Assembly (NCBI GenBank): GCA_002069785.1
Contig: MWCA01000005.1
Location: 1-64,000 of the forward strand
Source of the DNA: Lentisphaerae bacterium ADurb.Bin242
GTDB lineage: Bacteria; Verrucomicrobiota; Lentisphaeria; Victivallales; UBA1829
Direction: 5' to 3'
Length of the DNA: 64,000 nt
Positions 16,413-26,073 of this stretch are shown here, in pieces. Position numbers and translations under genes: made by a program. Numbering within the stretch: position 1 is the first letter of the stretch; each line of letters starts with the position of its first letter. Below the pieces are notes generated by a model. That model searched no databases. It worked only from the letters and a program-made list of their open reading frames with translations, and was not told the origin of the DNA.

Positions 16413-17705
16413 CTACTGTTTGTTCGAGACCTCCTTGATCCCCTTTTCAAAACGACACATTTTTATATCCGTCTTCTCGCAGTTACACATCAAAAGATCG
16501 CATTGCCATGCCGAATGATCCGTATGCCAGTACACGGCACATGAGTTGAAGACCATATCTTTTATATTTTCCGCATAAAACGGTGCAGGAGCGGAAAAAA
16601 AGGAATGCTCGCCGTAGTCACCGTTTTCCAAAATGTTTTCTCCGCCGCAATAATCCAACACGACATCGGTGAATGTGAGACGTCCCACATCTCCCGGCGA
16701 ATAGCCCCGCAGAACACATCCGACCGTGCCGGAACCTCTCACATGACTGAAGCTGATCCCGCTTATGGGCGCAATTGCCGGGCCATCCTTTTTCCCCCAT
16801 GCGTTTGTAACGACAAGGATAGGTTTGACCGCATCAATCCGCATGTTGGAAAACTGGAGATTTTCGATTGCAACTCCGTATTCATCGGAATATTTTGAAC
16901 AGATGCAGACCCCGTTTTTCGTATCGAATATTATGCAGTTTGAAATGACTGCGTTACGGATCGTCCCGTTACCTACGCCGATACGCAGCCCGTTGCAGGA
17001 CGTGCGCAGAATGCAGTTCGTTATGCTGATGTATTCGCAGAAACGCTTTTTCTTCAATGGAATATTGAACGCCCGCAGGGTAATGCAGTCATCGCCGACA
17101 TCAATATGACAATCGCTCACGGTAACGAAACGGCAGCAGTCTATGTCAAGTCCATCCCCCTGAAGAGTATGACGGTTGTTCTTTATCTTCAGCCCTCTGA
17201 CAACAACGTTTTCGCAGCCGTGAAGAAAGCATGTCCAGTAACTCGAATCCTGGAAGGAAGAATCCTCCAGTGTAACATTTTCACATTCGCAGAAGAATAA
17301 CATCTGCGCCGGACGCCATGAGACAGGGAGCTTCCAACGTTCTTTGCAGTCATCCGGAATATCGTAAAAAGCTTTCCGGTTTCCATTGATTTCACCCCCT
17401 CTTATAAACACATTTTTCTGTTCCACGGCAACAATGAAATGTGCACCCGATACCCGTTCCTTGACACAGGCCCTGTTTTGCGGACAGAAGTCATCCCGAT
17501 TGTAATCTTCACGATCCGGACTTGCCAGCAGGACTGCTCCCGGGGCCAGTTCGAGACCGCCTCCGCTTTTCAGATAAAGGGTACCGCAAAGATATACGCC
17601 GGACGGAAAATAAACAGTTCCGCCGGCATCGATCGCTTTCTGTACGGCCGAAGTGTCTTTGGCGACTCCATCTCCGACAGCGCCGAAATCCTTCACATTG
17701 TTCAT
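16413..17705 (-). CDS. GH28-family polygalacturonase-like protein
   Basis: This encodes 430 residues. VKDFGAVGDGVAKDTSAVQKA (residues 4-24) is the pectate-lyase-superfamily N-terminal signature of GH28. The beta-helix core has GDGLDID, VGDDCITL and SCNGLRIGVGNG, which match the Asp, Asp-Asp and Gly-His-Gly catalytic blocks; the usual His of the last block is Asn here. There is no signal peptide, so it would act in the cytoplasm on imported oligogalacturonides, or need another export route. The stop codon is TAG. It begins three bases after the pseudopilin stop and belongs to the same transcript. Confidence 0.85.
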   Translation of the reverse strand: MNNVKDFGAVGDGVAKDTSAVQKAIDAGGTVYFPSGVYLCGTLYLKSGGGLELAPGAVLLASPDREDYNRDDFCPQNRACVKERVSGAHFIVAVEQKNVFIRGGEINGNRKAFYDIPDDCKERWKLPVSWRPAQMLFFCECENVTLEDSSFQDSSYWTCFLHGCENVVVRGLKIKNNRHTLQGDGLDIDCCRFVTVSDCHIDVGDDCITLRAFNIPLKKKRFCEYISITNCILRTSCNGLRIGVGNGTIRNAVISNCIIFDTKNGVCICSKYSDEYGVAIENLQFSNMRIDAVKPILVVTNAWGKKDGPAIAPISGISFSHVRGSGTVGCVLRGYSPGDVGRLTFTDVVLDYCGGENILENGDYGEHSFFSAPAPFYAENIKDMVFNSCAVYWHTDHSAWQCDLLMCNCEKTDIKMCRFEKGIKEVSNKQ

Positions 17706-17708
17706 GGC

Positions 17709-18521
17709 TCAATAATCCCTGTAAAGGCAGGCGGGGTCTTTACTGATCCCATTGCGGTAGGTTTCCGGGACTTGCCCGTGTTTTCTGGATTCCACGTGTC
17801 CGTCGATAAAACCGAAATTCGTCGAAAGATTATGCCGAAAAGCACAATTCCCTCTGCTGCCAAGGGCAATTGCGCCGCCTTTGCGGGAGGTGGGAGTGGG
17901 AGCCGGATTGTAGCTGTCATACCCGATTTCTCCTACAAGCGCACGCCCGGAACCGTTCTTGACTCTCTTGAGACATGAGACAGGCGGCTGGTTTTCCGTT
18001 CCTTCCACGGAGGTATACATATTGGAGACAAAAGAACCGTTTTTAATGGAGTTTGAAACATAAAACATGGAGAAAGTATAACTGAAGTTGGGCTGTGCGC
18101 TGACGGTTGGTTCCGGTGCATTGCTTCTTCTTCCGGCGGGGCACATCGCGATCCTGGGCGCATGATTGCTCAAAACCGCATCGAGCGAATACTTCGGCCC
18201 CACATTCAGATAACCGCCCAATCCGCCCTGGAACCGGCTCGCATCAAGGTTTGGGTCGTAATTGAAAATATAGTCGCCGAAAGACGGTGACGTACTGCAC
18301 ATGAAATACTCTTTGTTGTCATTTGCGTATTGCAGAGAGGCAAGCGAAATCGTTTTCAACGAACCGATGCAGTACGTTTTGTTTGCCGCCGCCTTCGCTT
18401 TAGCCAGCGCAGGCAGAAGCAACGCGGCAAGAATGGCGATGATCGAAATCACGATGAGGAGTTCGATCAATGTAAAAATCCGTTCTCCCGGTCTTTCGCA
18501 GTTTTCTTTTTTTTGCGGCAT
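17709..18521 (-). CDS. class II pseudopilin of the pectin locus
   Basis: This encodes 270 residues from an ATG five bases after GGAGG; longer upstream starts lack such a site. The processing region is GERI then [19 protein letters not shown], so Ile rather than Gly precedes the Phe. The globular part ends in FRHNLSTNFGFIDGHVESR, the F-x-D-G-H-V type C-terminal box common in Lentisphaerota and Planctomycetes pseudopilins. It lies between the CE12 esterase gene and GH28. A link between this protein and pectin binding or display is inferred from position only. Confidence 0.85.
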   Translation of the reverse strand: MPQKKENCERPGERIFTLIELLIVISIIAILAALLLPALAKAKAAANKTYCIGSLKTISLASLQYANDNKEYFMCSTSPSFGDYIFNYDPNLDASRFQGGLGGYLNVGPKYSLDAVLSNHAPRIAMCPAGRRSNAPEPTVSAQPNFSYTFSMFYVSNSIKNGSFVSNMYTSVEGTENQPPVSCLKRVKNGSGRALVGEIGYDSYNPAPTPTSRKGGAIALGSRGNCAFRHNLSTNFGFIDGHVESRKHGQVPETYRNGISKDPACLYRDY

Positions 18522-18561
18522 TTCATACCTCCATGGTTGTTTATTTGAAAGATTGCATGTC

Positions 18562-19311
18562 TCATTTGAACAACTTGGCGATCGGCAGTTTTTGCTTCTT
18601 GGCGTCCTCGACAAAAAGCGAGGCGAAAATTTCCGCTCCGTTTGTATTCAGGTGAGTCAGGTCGTTCGACCCTTTCGGATAATTCGGAGATTCGCCCGGT
18701 TTCAGGATCATATAAAATTTCTTGCTTCCTTCCTCGCCGGCATTGACGACCATTTCCGTGGTCAGGCCGTTCATGTCCACTACCGGGATATTTTCTTTTT
18801 TGGCGATCGCCATGGCCGCGTCAGAATATTCACGGAGAGTCGGTTTTGTGGGATCGAAGAATTTGCCGTCCTTGTAAATTCTACGGCAAATGGGGGTTGC
18901 CAGCACCGGGAAAGCCTTTTTAGCCTTAACCTCATTTATGAACGCCGCAAGGTTGGCCGGATAAAGATCATTTACCCCGCAATGCACATGATTCGGTTTT
19001 TTCGGGTCGTTCGGTTTCTGGTCGTTATGTCCGAATTGAATGACCACAAAATCACCGGGTTTGACTTTATTTATAAGCTTGTCCCACAGCTTGTGCGTCA
19101 TGCGGATGCTTTGTGTCGTCGCGCCCGGCGCGCCCAAATTTATGACTTCCACCCCCTGTACGCAGAAACTTTTCAATTTCATCCCCCAACCGGCTTTCGG
19201 TGCATATTTTCCGCTGTAATGGCAGATCGTGGAATCTCCGCATAAATAGATGTCCGTTCCGAAACAGCCGACAGCAGCGAATAGGATGGACAGCAACAAG
19301 GCCTTTTTCAT
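18562..19311 (-). CDS. rhamnogalacturonan acetylesterase-like SGNH hydrolase (CE12)
   Basis: This encodes 249 residues with a signal peptide ending near residue 19. The SGNH blocks are present in order: YLCGDST (catalytic Ser), NLGAPGATT, QFGHNDQKPND and the C-terminal NDLTHLNTNGA with Asp and His. This arrangement is typical of CE12 enzymes, which remove acetyl groups from the rhamnogalacturonan backbone so that lyases and hydrolases can act. It is exported and sits directly downstream of the beta-helix gene. It is one of the better-defined functions of the operon and the main evidence for a pectin substrate. Confidence 0.88.
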   Translation of the reverse strand: MKKALLLSILFAAVGCFGTDIYLCGDSTICHYSGKYAPKAGWGMKLKSFCVQGVEVINLGAPGATTQSIRMTHKLWDKLINKVKPGDFVVIQFGHNDQKPNDPKKPNHVHCGVNDLYPANLAAFINEVKAKKAFPVLATPICRRIYKDGKFFDPTKPTLREYSDAAMAIAKKENIPVVDMNGLTTEMVVNAGEEGSKKFYMILKPGESPNYPKGSNDLTHLNTNGAEIFASLFVEDAKKQKLPIAKLFK

Positions 19312-19338
19312 GATATTTCCTTTTATTGAGTTCGTTTG

Positions 19339-22206
19339 TTATCTTAAAAACCATTCCGGCTCACGGGTAAGATAAAAACATTTGACTTCCGTCAAGCGGC
19401 TCCGGGATTCAAATTCCAGTTCGGTTTCTCCCTTTTTGAGAAAGAAGTAAAAACCCGACATGGAACCATCGTTTACCGAACCTAAAAGTTCATTGGCATC
19501 CGTCGGAGTTCTGATTTTCAATCTTGCGGCGTCATTTGTCCTGACCCCGCCAAGATTTACTGATACTTTCAACAAATCATCATGCCACGAACCTTTAACG
19601 AACAAAAAGTAGCAGCCATCTTCCGGAATGCTTACCTTCCCTTTGAACTTTGTCTGGTTCTTTCCGGAAAGCGGTATCATGATTGCGTGTTTGTCCGCTT
19701 CCTGTATTCGTGCCGGAGAGTTTCTGAAATCCGCATAAACGCTTATGGGACGAGAAAATCCGTCCTGCGTCCGCAGCAAAATCATGCCACGGTAAAGTTT
19801 CGGGCGCGGCATTTTTTCCGGTTTTATGGAGATGGTGAATTCTGTGTTTTTTCCGCCCGAAAAAATTCCGGTCATTGGCGAGACGGTAAAGAAATCGTCA
19901 TTGCAGACCACATTGAAAGGCTGACTCTCCCGACCTTCCACGCCAACGGTAAAGTTTTGTGAAAGCGGGACCTGTTCGTTGGCAAAAAACAGCTCCAGTT
20001 TGTCGGGTTTATAGGAAACGGGACGATGCGGCAGGAGAATTCCGTCGTCCTGAAATGCGCCGAGATCCATGGTCTCAAGATTCGGCAGATTTACGGCCCG
20101 TCCGGAACCGGGAGTTCCGGCTTTCAAACGCAGATCGCCTGTTTTTTCATTGCGGAAGACCGGCCGGGTCCAGAGCGAATCTTTTTCCATTCCTTTTTCC
20201 GCCAACAGTTTCTGGTTGGTTTTTGCATAACGTTCATGCCTGAAGTCGATCAGGTTGTTGTTGATATAAACCCATGGCATGAATTTCAGATGAAGATGCG
20301 GATTGTAGCAGCATTCGAAAATATTGTTTTCAACGACCGCCATCGGATCGGAGAATTTTTCGGGATCACGGCTGCGGGAGACACTGCAATCAAAACCGCG
20401 CGTACTGCTTGTCAGATTGCAGTTCAGAACGGTATTGTTTGTTATATATATTGCCCCGTAGACGTAATCATAGATGCAGCCGTTTTTGAACGCGGCTACA
20501 GAGGTTCCGTCTTCGTCGCGGAGACGGTTGAACAAATTACGGTGCATGTAAGTAGGTCCAAGAACACAGGAGGATGTGCTTATTCCACACAGTCCTCCCT
20601 CGAAACGGTTAAGGTAAAGCCGCAAATTCATGCCGCCTCCCTCCGCTTCTATCCCGTCGTCGTTGGCGAAGGCGAACAAATTTCCATAAACATCCCCGTC
20701 CCGCATCAATCCGCCCTTTATATGGAAATTCGAAAATGTTTCGACTGCATCATTCCATGGACGCGCATCGCTCGCTACAAAATCGTTATACCGCAAGACG
20801 ATCCCTCCCTTCGCCTGATCGACAAATATTGCTTCCGGTCCCGTTGGATGGGAGTAAAACCAACTATTCGAACCCGATGCAGGCCGATGTATCAGGCACC
20901 TTTCTACAAGGATATCCTTTACTTTACTCATGAACAATCCGCCATCCCAGCCGGTACGTTCCCCCTTGTAAGTCCAAGAGCCCTGAAGCTTGTAGCTTCG
21001 GACATAGTCGCTGCGTCCGAAATCAGAAAAATCGCAATTCCTTACGATAATGTTTTCACAGTTGTCGAGTTTCAGGCAGTGACGAGACATATTCGCTTTG
21101 ATATTGAGATTTTCAAAGACAAGATAGCCGGCGTTGCTTACGAGGATCACCGGACCGCCGTATTCGCGTTTTCCTGTTAGAATACCGGAATTCTTTACCG
21201 TGTAGCGGATATAACCGGATGCTTTACCCGATTCTTTAATCTCAAGCGTACCTGGAAAATCTGCCGGATTGATCTCGATTGTCTTTGCTATCGGCACTAC
21301 AGAATTTTTTGTAAGAAACACCGTGTTCAGAATTTCTTCCTTATCGCCCGAAAGTCTGGCTTTTACTTCATAACAGGTATTTTCCTTCAATCCGAATATT
21401 GATCCTCTCCACGCATGTTCCGGATAAACGTAAACGGGTGATAATGCCTTTTTCCATTCCGATGTTCCCTTCTGACGGAAAAATATTTCAAGGCGCTGTT
21501 TCTTCCCGCGGTCATCCGCCGGTTTCGTGAGATAATACGAACAGTTCTCGTAACCGGGGACCGTTTCAAAACGTTTTTCACTTATCACGACCAAACTTCC
21601 CGTTGTTTTGACAAACACGTGGTTGGCTCCCTCCGGCGGCTTGAGTTCAGAAACTTTGGCCGGGCGGTAGAAAAGCGAGAGTTTCAAGGAAACATCCTTT
21701 TTGATCTCAAGTCTCTGCTGAAGCAACTTCTGAATATTCACCCGCGCAAAATGACTGCCTGAATATGCCCTCCCGGAGTCGGTAATGAGATGCTCTTCAT
21801 TCACCTGATTGCGGTCCCAGCCGATGGGATGTCCTTCTGCTGTTTCCTCAAAATCGCCGTTCTTCAATATCGAACCGGAAACCGTGACTTTGTCGACATA
21901 TATTTCCGTACCGGCGGAGTTGGACCGGAGTTTCATTGTGACAAAACCATTTTCCTGTGTATGAAGCGTAATATTCATTGGAATCCAGTTGTCAACGAGC
22001 GCGGGACTTGTCAGGCGGAGGACGTAAGTTGGCTTTTCTGCTTTTCCCCGCACGGACCTGACAATACTGATTTCGGGAGACACATCACATTCGAGCTTCA
22101 TGTAGGAGGTAAATTCGACCCACATCTGCCCGTCTGCAAAAAGTGTGCCGCAAAAACAGACAGATGCTGCGCAAAGTCCCCGGAATTTGTAAAGAAAATG
22201 ATTCAT
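19339..22206 (-). CDS. secreted right-handed parallel beta-helix protein (pectate-lyase-like)
   Basis: This encodes 955 residues with a signal peptide (cleavage near LFADG). Residues about 40-180 form a binding-like beta domain and 190-290 a fibronectin-like part. Residues 330-680 are a parallel beta-helix with Asn ladders: YLVFENLNIKANMSRHCLKL, NIIVRNCDFSDFG, ILVERCLIHRP, DGIEAEGGGMNLRLYLNRFEG. The C-terminal 250 residues hold beta domains ending in FYFFLKKGETELEFESRSRL, of binding-module type. The fold fits polysaccharide lyases or hydrolases of pectin; no catalytic triad can be named with certainty. It likely opens the polymer outside the cell for the CE12 and GH28 enzymes. Confidence 0.78.
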   Translation of the reverse strand: MNHFLYKFRGLCAASVCFCGTLFADGQMWVEFTSYMKLECDVSPEISIVRSVRGKAEKPTYVLRLTSPALVDNWIPMNITLHTQENGFVTMKLRSNSAGTEIYVDKVTVSGSILKNGDFEETAEGHPIGWDRNQVNEEHLITDSGRAYSGSHFARVNIQKLLQQRLEIKKDVSLKLSLFYRPAKVSELKPPEGANHVFVKTTGSLVVISEKRFETVPGYENCSYYLTKPADDRGKKQRLEIFFRQKGTSEWKKALSPVYVYPEHAWRGSIFGLKENTCYEVKARLSGDKEEILNTVFLTKNSVVPIAKTIEINPADFPGTLEIKESGKASGYIRYTVKNSGILTGKREYGGPVILVSNAGYLVFENLNIKANMSRHCLKLDNCENIIVRNCDFSDFGRSDYVRSYKLQGSWTYKGERTGWDGGLFMSKVKDILVERCLIHRPASGSNSWFYSHPTGPEAIFVDQAKGGIVLRYNDFVASDARPWNDAVETFSNFHIKGGLMRDGDVYGNLFAFANDDGIEAEGGGMNLRLYLNRFEGGLCGISTSSCVLGPTYMHRNLFNRLRDEDGTSVAAFKNGCIYDYVYGAIYITNNTVLNCNLTSSTRGFDCSVSRSRDPEKFSDPMAVVENNIFECCYNPHLHLKFMPWVYINNNLIDFRHERYAKTNQKLLAEKGMEKDSLWTRPVFRNEKTGDLRLKAGTPGSGRAVNLPNLETMDLGAFQDDGILLPHRPVSYKPDKLELFFANEQVPLSQNFTVGVEGRESQPFNVVCNDDFFTVSPMTGIFSGGKNTEFTISIKPEKMPRPKLYRGMILLRTQDGFSRPISVYADFRNSPARIQEADKHAIMIPLSGKNQTKFKGKVSIPEDGCYFLFVKGSWHDDLLKVSVNLGGVRTNDAARLKIRTPTDANELLGSVNDGSMSGFYFFLKKGETELEFESRSRLTEVKCFYLTREPEWFLR

Positions 22207-22295
22207 GATGACTCCTGTGATGAAATTTCACTCCTGTTCGAATTTCCAAAGAAATATTTTTTCCTGGCATAAATTCATTACCGCGCCTTTCTTTT

Positions 22296-23768
22296 TCAGT
22301 TTTTCTTGAATAAATTTCTTACAGACAAACTGAAATGTTTGTATTTCTCGAATTTTTCCTCGTAAAATTGAGCGTATTCAGTTCTTGGGGTGATATATTC
22401 TCCGCTTTCCATCCGCAGATGGGAAAGCTCTTTTACACTCATGTTTTCATCTGCGCTCTGGGCCAGCAGAGCCGCTCCGCGGCATCCTGATTCTTCGACG
22501 GACGGACACATAAGCGGTCTATTCAGGACATCCGCTTTCAACTGGACGAGATGCGGATTCCGGCAGCCTCCGCCGGTTGCCATAAAACGCTCAATATGGA
22601 TTCCGGATTCTTCCAGAATGGTTAGATTCAGTTTCATCTCAAGTGCAATTCCCTCAAGCATCCCTTTGAGAAGTTCTCCGCGTGAAGTCGTCATGCGCAT
22701 ACCGTAAATACAAGCCGGAGTCTTCTGGTCGAAGTAGGGAGTCCCGGACGGAGTGAAATAGGGCAAAGTCAGAAGAGAAGTCGGGAAGTCCGGCATCTCT
22801 CCGGTCAGGATGGAATAGTCCTCCCCGTTTCCAAGGGTGTTCCTGAAGTAATCCACAAGATTGCTTCCGGTCAGACTGTAAGCCACCGTAGTCCAAAGTC
22901 CGGGCAGCGGATAATCATAAGAGCATAGATTGTTCCTGAAAAGAGTTTGCGTCAAAGTCAGTTCCGGAATGACGGGGCAGATACATTCGACCGATCCCGC
23001 CGCATACATTGCATCTCCCGCTTCAAACACGCCGGCTCCCAGTGCTCCGATCGTCTGGTCGTGGCCTCCGGTAACGAATTTGACTCCTTTCGGGAGGCCG
23101 AGGCTGGAGGCATATTCATCGGGAATTTGTCCGGCGACGCTTCCGCTCGGCAGGACTTTGGCGAGTTTGTCCGATGGAAGGTCGAGCGCATCAAGTATTT
23201 CATGACTCCATTCATGTTTCGCAATGTCAAAAAGCATTGTCCGCCCGGCGAGCGGCCACCCCATCGCAGGTTCTACGCCGAGCGAAAAAGCCAGCAGGTC
23301 CTCAAAGCATAAAATTTTTCGGGCATTGGCGAAAACGTGCGGCTTGTTTTGTTTCAACCATAAAAGCTTGAACAGGGAAAATAAAGTCGATGGCGTATGG
23401 CCTGTGATGCGGTAAAGCTTTTCGGAACCGAAAACAGTTGTAAAATCATTCATGCATTCGAGAGAGCGGGAGTCAGAGGAGACCATTGCATTGTCAAGCG
23501 CTTTCCCGTCTGTTCCAATGGGCGTAAAAGCCTCCCCCTGACTTGATACGCAGATTGCTGCGATTTTCTCGGATGCGGATTTTGCCGCTTCGGAAATGAC
23601 TTCAAAACAGCAAGTCATGACAATGGAAGGGTCAAGTTCGGCAAAACCCGGCAAGGGTGAGGTTATCTTATAATTCCGTACAGCGCGCGGTGCGGCCGGA
23701 CGCCCGTCTGCGTTGAAAACGACAGCCTTGCAGGAACTTGTTCCGATGTCAATACCGAGATAACTCAT
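22296..23768 (-). CDS. FGGY-family carbohydrate kinase
   Basis: This encodes 490 residues, the normal size for the family. YLGIDIGTSSCKAVVF (3-18) is the phosphate-binding loop; VTGGHDQTIGALGAG and MATGGGCRNPHLVQLKADV are the FGGY signature regions of the second half. It phosphorylates a ketose or polyol using ATP in the cytoplasm. It overlaps the isomerase gene by ATGA (23765-23768), so the two are translationally coupled. The substrate should be the product of that isomerase; xylulose, fuculose and rhamnulose kinases are all in this family. Confidence 0.9.
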   Translation of the reverse strand: MSYLGIDIGTSSCKAVVFNADGRPAAPRAVRNYKITSPLPGFAELDPSIVMTCCFEVISEAAKSASEKIAAICVSSQGEAFTPIGTDGKALDNAMVSSDSRSLECMNDFTTVFGSEKLYRITGHTPSTLFSLFKLLWLKQNKPHVFANARKILCFEDLLAFSLGVEPAMGWPLAGRTMLFDIAKHEWSHEILDALDLPSDKLAKVLPSGSVAGQIPDEYASSLGLPKGVKFVTGGHDQTIGALGAGVFEAGDAMYAAGSVECICPVIPELTLTQTLFRNNLCSYDYPLPGLWTTVAYSLTGSNLVDYFRNTLGNGEDYSILTGEMPDFPTSLLTLPYFTPSGTPYFDQKTPACIYGMRMTTSRGELLKGMLEGIALEMKLNLTILEESGIHIERFMATGGGCRNPHLVQLKADVLNRPLMCPSVEESGCRGAALLAQSADENMSVKELSHLRMESGEYITPRTEYAQFYEEKFEKYKHFSLSVRNLFKKN

Positions 23769-25174
23769 AATTCGGTTTCCTTGTATCCGAGGTAACGGGT
23801 AAACGCTTCACGCATGCTTTGAGCGTAATACCCTTCCGTAATGCTGACGTGATGCCTGTATCCCGCATATCCGAGACGATTGAGTTTTCTTTGAAGATTT
23901 TTTATTTGCGCCACACCGCCGCATCCAAAAAAGTCATCGGGTATTTTATCATCCGTAAAACGGCCTTCACCGATGTAAAAATTCACCTGTCCTGCCATTG
24001 TGGTCGTGGAGGCAAAAGTGAAGTTCATGGGGCGGATACGTCCGACATTGCAGCCGAAAGCAGAGCCCTGACCGAGCGTTTTTGCAAACATGGGATGATC
24101 TGTCACAAGTCCCTTTTTCGCCATAAGCGACTGAGGGACGGGGCCGCAATGGAAAAGAATGCATTTATCCGGATCGTTCTCATAATTGTTGTTCCAGTCG
24201 AGGCAGGCCGCCGGGGTATCCGACGCAAGATTCAAAGCCAGCATGGCGAGTGCGTTTCCGACATCCAGTTCACAGGCCGCCGGAAATCCCCGGTCGTTCA
24301 GTTCGCTCAGAACAACGCATGGGGAAATATGGAGTGTCTGTTCCAGGTCAAACCAGCAGCGCAGTCCCAATGCATCCAGCTGATATTCTTCAATCATGGA
24401 GTCAAGAGCCAGTGACAGCCTTGCCATTGTTTCAATCTTATCTTCCGGAACAAGGGAAAAGTCCGTGTATTTTCTGAAGACTTCCACTTTTTCCCGGCAG
24501 GAAGCCGGAGTGATCATTTTCATAGCCAGCAGGAGATCGGAATTATCAAAGACTTCCGTCGTTACGCCATGCCTTTGGAGGGCGGTCTCGTCAAAACGGA
24601 TGGTTTTGAAAGCCGTCGGACGTGCGCCGATAGCCCCTATGCGACAGCGTTTCAACCACGATGCAATCCGGCAGACGGCTCCGAAGGCTTTGATTTCTTC
24701 CGAGAAAAGGGGTGCTGCCGGAGAGAGCGTATGCGGCTCCCATGCTGTGAACGGAATGCCGAATTGTCCGAATACGTCCATGATCGAAAGCTTTCCGCAG
24801 AAAGCATCGCGGCGGAGTGAAAAATCCATACGGTCCAGCTTGTCCGGAAATGCGTGGATGAAGACAGGCACTCCGCAGTCGCGCATGGCTTCCGAAGCAC
24901 CGTTTTCATCACCGAAGTTGGGAAGGCAGAGTATGATTCCCTGATACTTCCCGCGGTTCTTTCTCAGAAAATCGGCATATAAACGTCCCTCCGCTATGCC
25001 TTCGACGGCTCCATAGCGTGTCAGGCTTTTATCCGGTGATATCGTATCAAACCCGAGTGCTTTGATGCGTGTCTCTATTTCCGTCCTTGCCTCGTCAATA
25101 AGGGACTCCGGAAAAAAACCGCGATTACCGAAATAAAGTGCAAAGGTCGTTTTGTTTCTCATCTTCCGCCTCAT
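23765..25174 (-). CDS. L-fucose/L-arabinose isomerase-like sugar isomerase
   Basis: This encodes 469 residues; an internal start at 25162 (MRNKTTF) has a better-placed GAGG, while 25174 has the ATGA overlap seen elsewhere in this operon. The fold pattern matches the FucI-type family: a first domain with IILCLPNFGDENGASEAM, a second with GLRCWFDLEQTLHISPCVVLSELNDRG (metal-binding Glu and Asp), and a C-terminal domain ending with TEGYYAQSMREAFTRYLG. Such enzymes interconvert aldoses and ketoses with Mn2+. Rhamnose or galactose-type sugars from pectin are candidate substrates; the exact one cannot be read from the sequence. Confidence 0.8.
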   Translation of the reverse strand: MRRKMRNKTTFALYFGNRGFFPESLIDEARTEIETRIKALGFDTISPDKSLTRYGAVEGIAEGRLYADFLRKNRGKYQGIILCLPNFGDENGASEAMRDCGVPVFIHAFPDKLDRMDFSLRRDAFCGKLSIMDVFGQFGIPFTAWEPHTLSPAAPLFSEEIKAFGAVCRIASWLKRCRIGAIGARPTAFKTIRFDETALQRHGVTTEVFDNSDLLLAMKMITPASCREKVEVFRKYTDFSLVPEDKIETMARLSLALDSMIEEYQLDALGLRCWFDLEQTLHISPCVVLSELNDRGFPAACELDVGNALAMLALNLASDTPAACLDWNNNYENDPDKCILFHCGPVPQSLMAKKGLVTDHPMFAKTLGQGSAFGCNVGRIRPMNFTFASTTTMAGQVNFYIGEGRFTDDKIPDDFFGCGGVAQIKNLQRKLNRLGYAGYRHHVSITEGYYAQSMREAFTRYLGYKETEL

Positions 25175-26073
25175 TTTGTTAAGATGTCACAGCTGTTTTC
25201 TATTGAAAATTCACTTTTGAGAAGTCCGGTTACCGTTTCATATACGGCATTTTGGGCGGCTTTCACTCCCTTGGAAAGATTGCGTTCATACGGTTGCCGT
25301 ATGGCCGTTGCCACGTTCATCTTGGCTATGCCCGTAGAGACCGCTTTCTTCACATATTCCTTTGGAATGCCTGTTCCTCCATGAAGCACAAGCGGTATGT
25401 GTGCCGCATCTCTGAGAAGTTTCAGATGGGTAAGGTCGATCCTTGCATGCGGTTTTTCTTTTTGCCTGCCTGCCGCAGAGATCGCACCATGAATATTTCC
25501 GACTGCCACGGAGAGCCAGGAACAGGAACTTTCCCGGACGAACCGGAAGGTGTCTTCCGGTGAGGTAAATCCTTTGCGGCTTGCAAAAAGTTCTTCGTAG
25601 GGCGGCAGCGGGCCGGCCTCATGCCCCAGGACGGCTCCCAGTTCCGCTTCCACGGGAACTTTTCCAGCGGCAAGTCCGACTGCTTGTGCGGTCGAATCGA
25701 TATTTTCGTTCAGACTGAGACGTGAACCATCGATCATCACGGATTCATATCCCAGTTCCAGCGCTTCTCCAATGATTTTTTCAAAATCGCTGCGCCGGCC
25801 GTCCTCGTCAACCACCGGCACATGGTCGAGGTGGAGCCTTGTATGTCTTTCATCTTTGACTTTTTCATATTCATCACGGATCGCCTTCAGGCTCTTTGCC
25901 TCAAATTTCATAAATTCGAGACTTGCCACCATGATCAGTCCGAAACTGTTGCAGTCGCGTAATGCACGGACTACCGGTTCCATCATCGGCAGATACGGGA
26001 TGTTGAAACCCGGGACGACAATGCCGCATTCAAATGCTGTTCCGATGATTTTTGCTGTATCGGGCCGATCCAT
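25171..26073 (-). CDS. class II (zinc) ketose-bisphosphate aldolase
   Basis: This encodes 300 residues. Zinc and catalytic residues are visible: LHLDHVPVVDED (Asp-His), PVEAELGAVLG (Glu), VAVGNIHGAIS (His) and PLVLHGGTGIPKEYV (His-Gly-Gly). It belongs to the FbaA/GatY/KbaY group that splits a ketose phosphate into dihydroxyacetone phosphate and an aldehyde. It is the first gene of the ten-gene minus-strand operon and overlaps the isomerase start by ATGA. With the isomerase and FGGY kinase it makes a complete aldose-to-triose route. Confidence 0.88.
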   Translation of the reverse strand: MDRPDTAKIIGTAFECGIVVPGFNIPYLPMMEPVVRALRDCNSFGLIMVASLEFMKFEAKSLKAIRDEYEKVKDERHTRLHLDHVPVVDEDGRRSDFEKIIGEALELGYESVMIDGSRLSLNENIDSTAQAVGLAAGKVPVEAELGAVLGHEAGPLPPYEELFASRKGFTSPEDTFRFVRESSCSWLSVAVGNIHGAISAAGRQKEKPHARIDLTHLKLLRDAAHIPLVLHGGTGIPKEYVKKAVSTGIAKMNVATAIRQPYERNLSKGVKAAQNAVYETVTGLLKSEFSIENSCDILTK

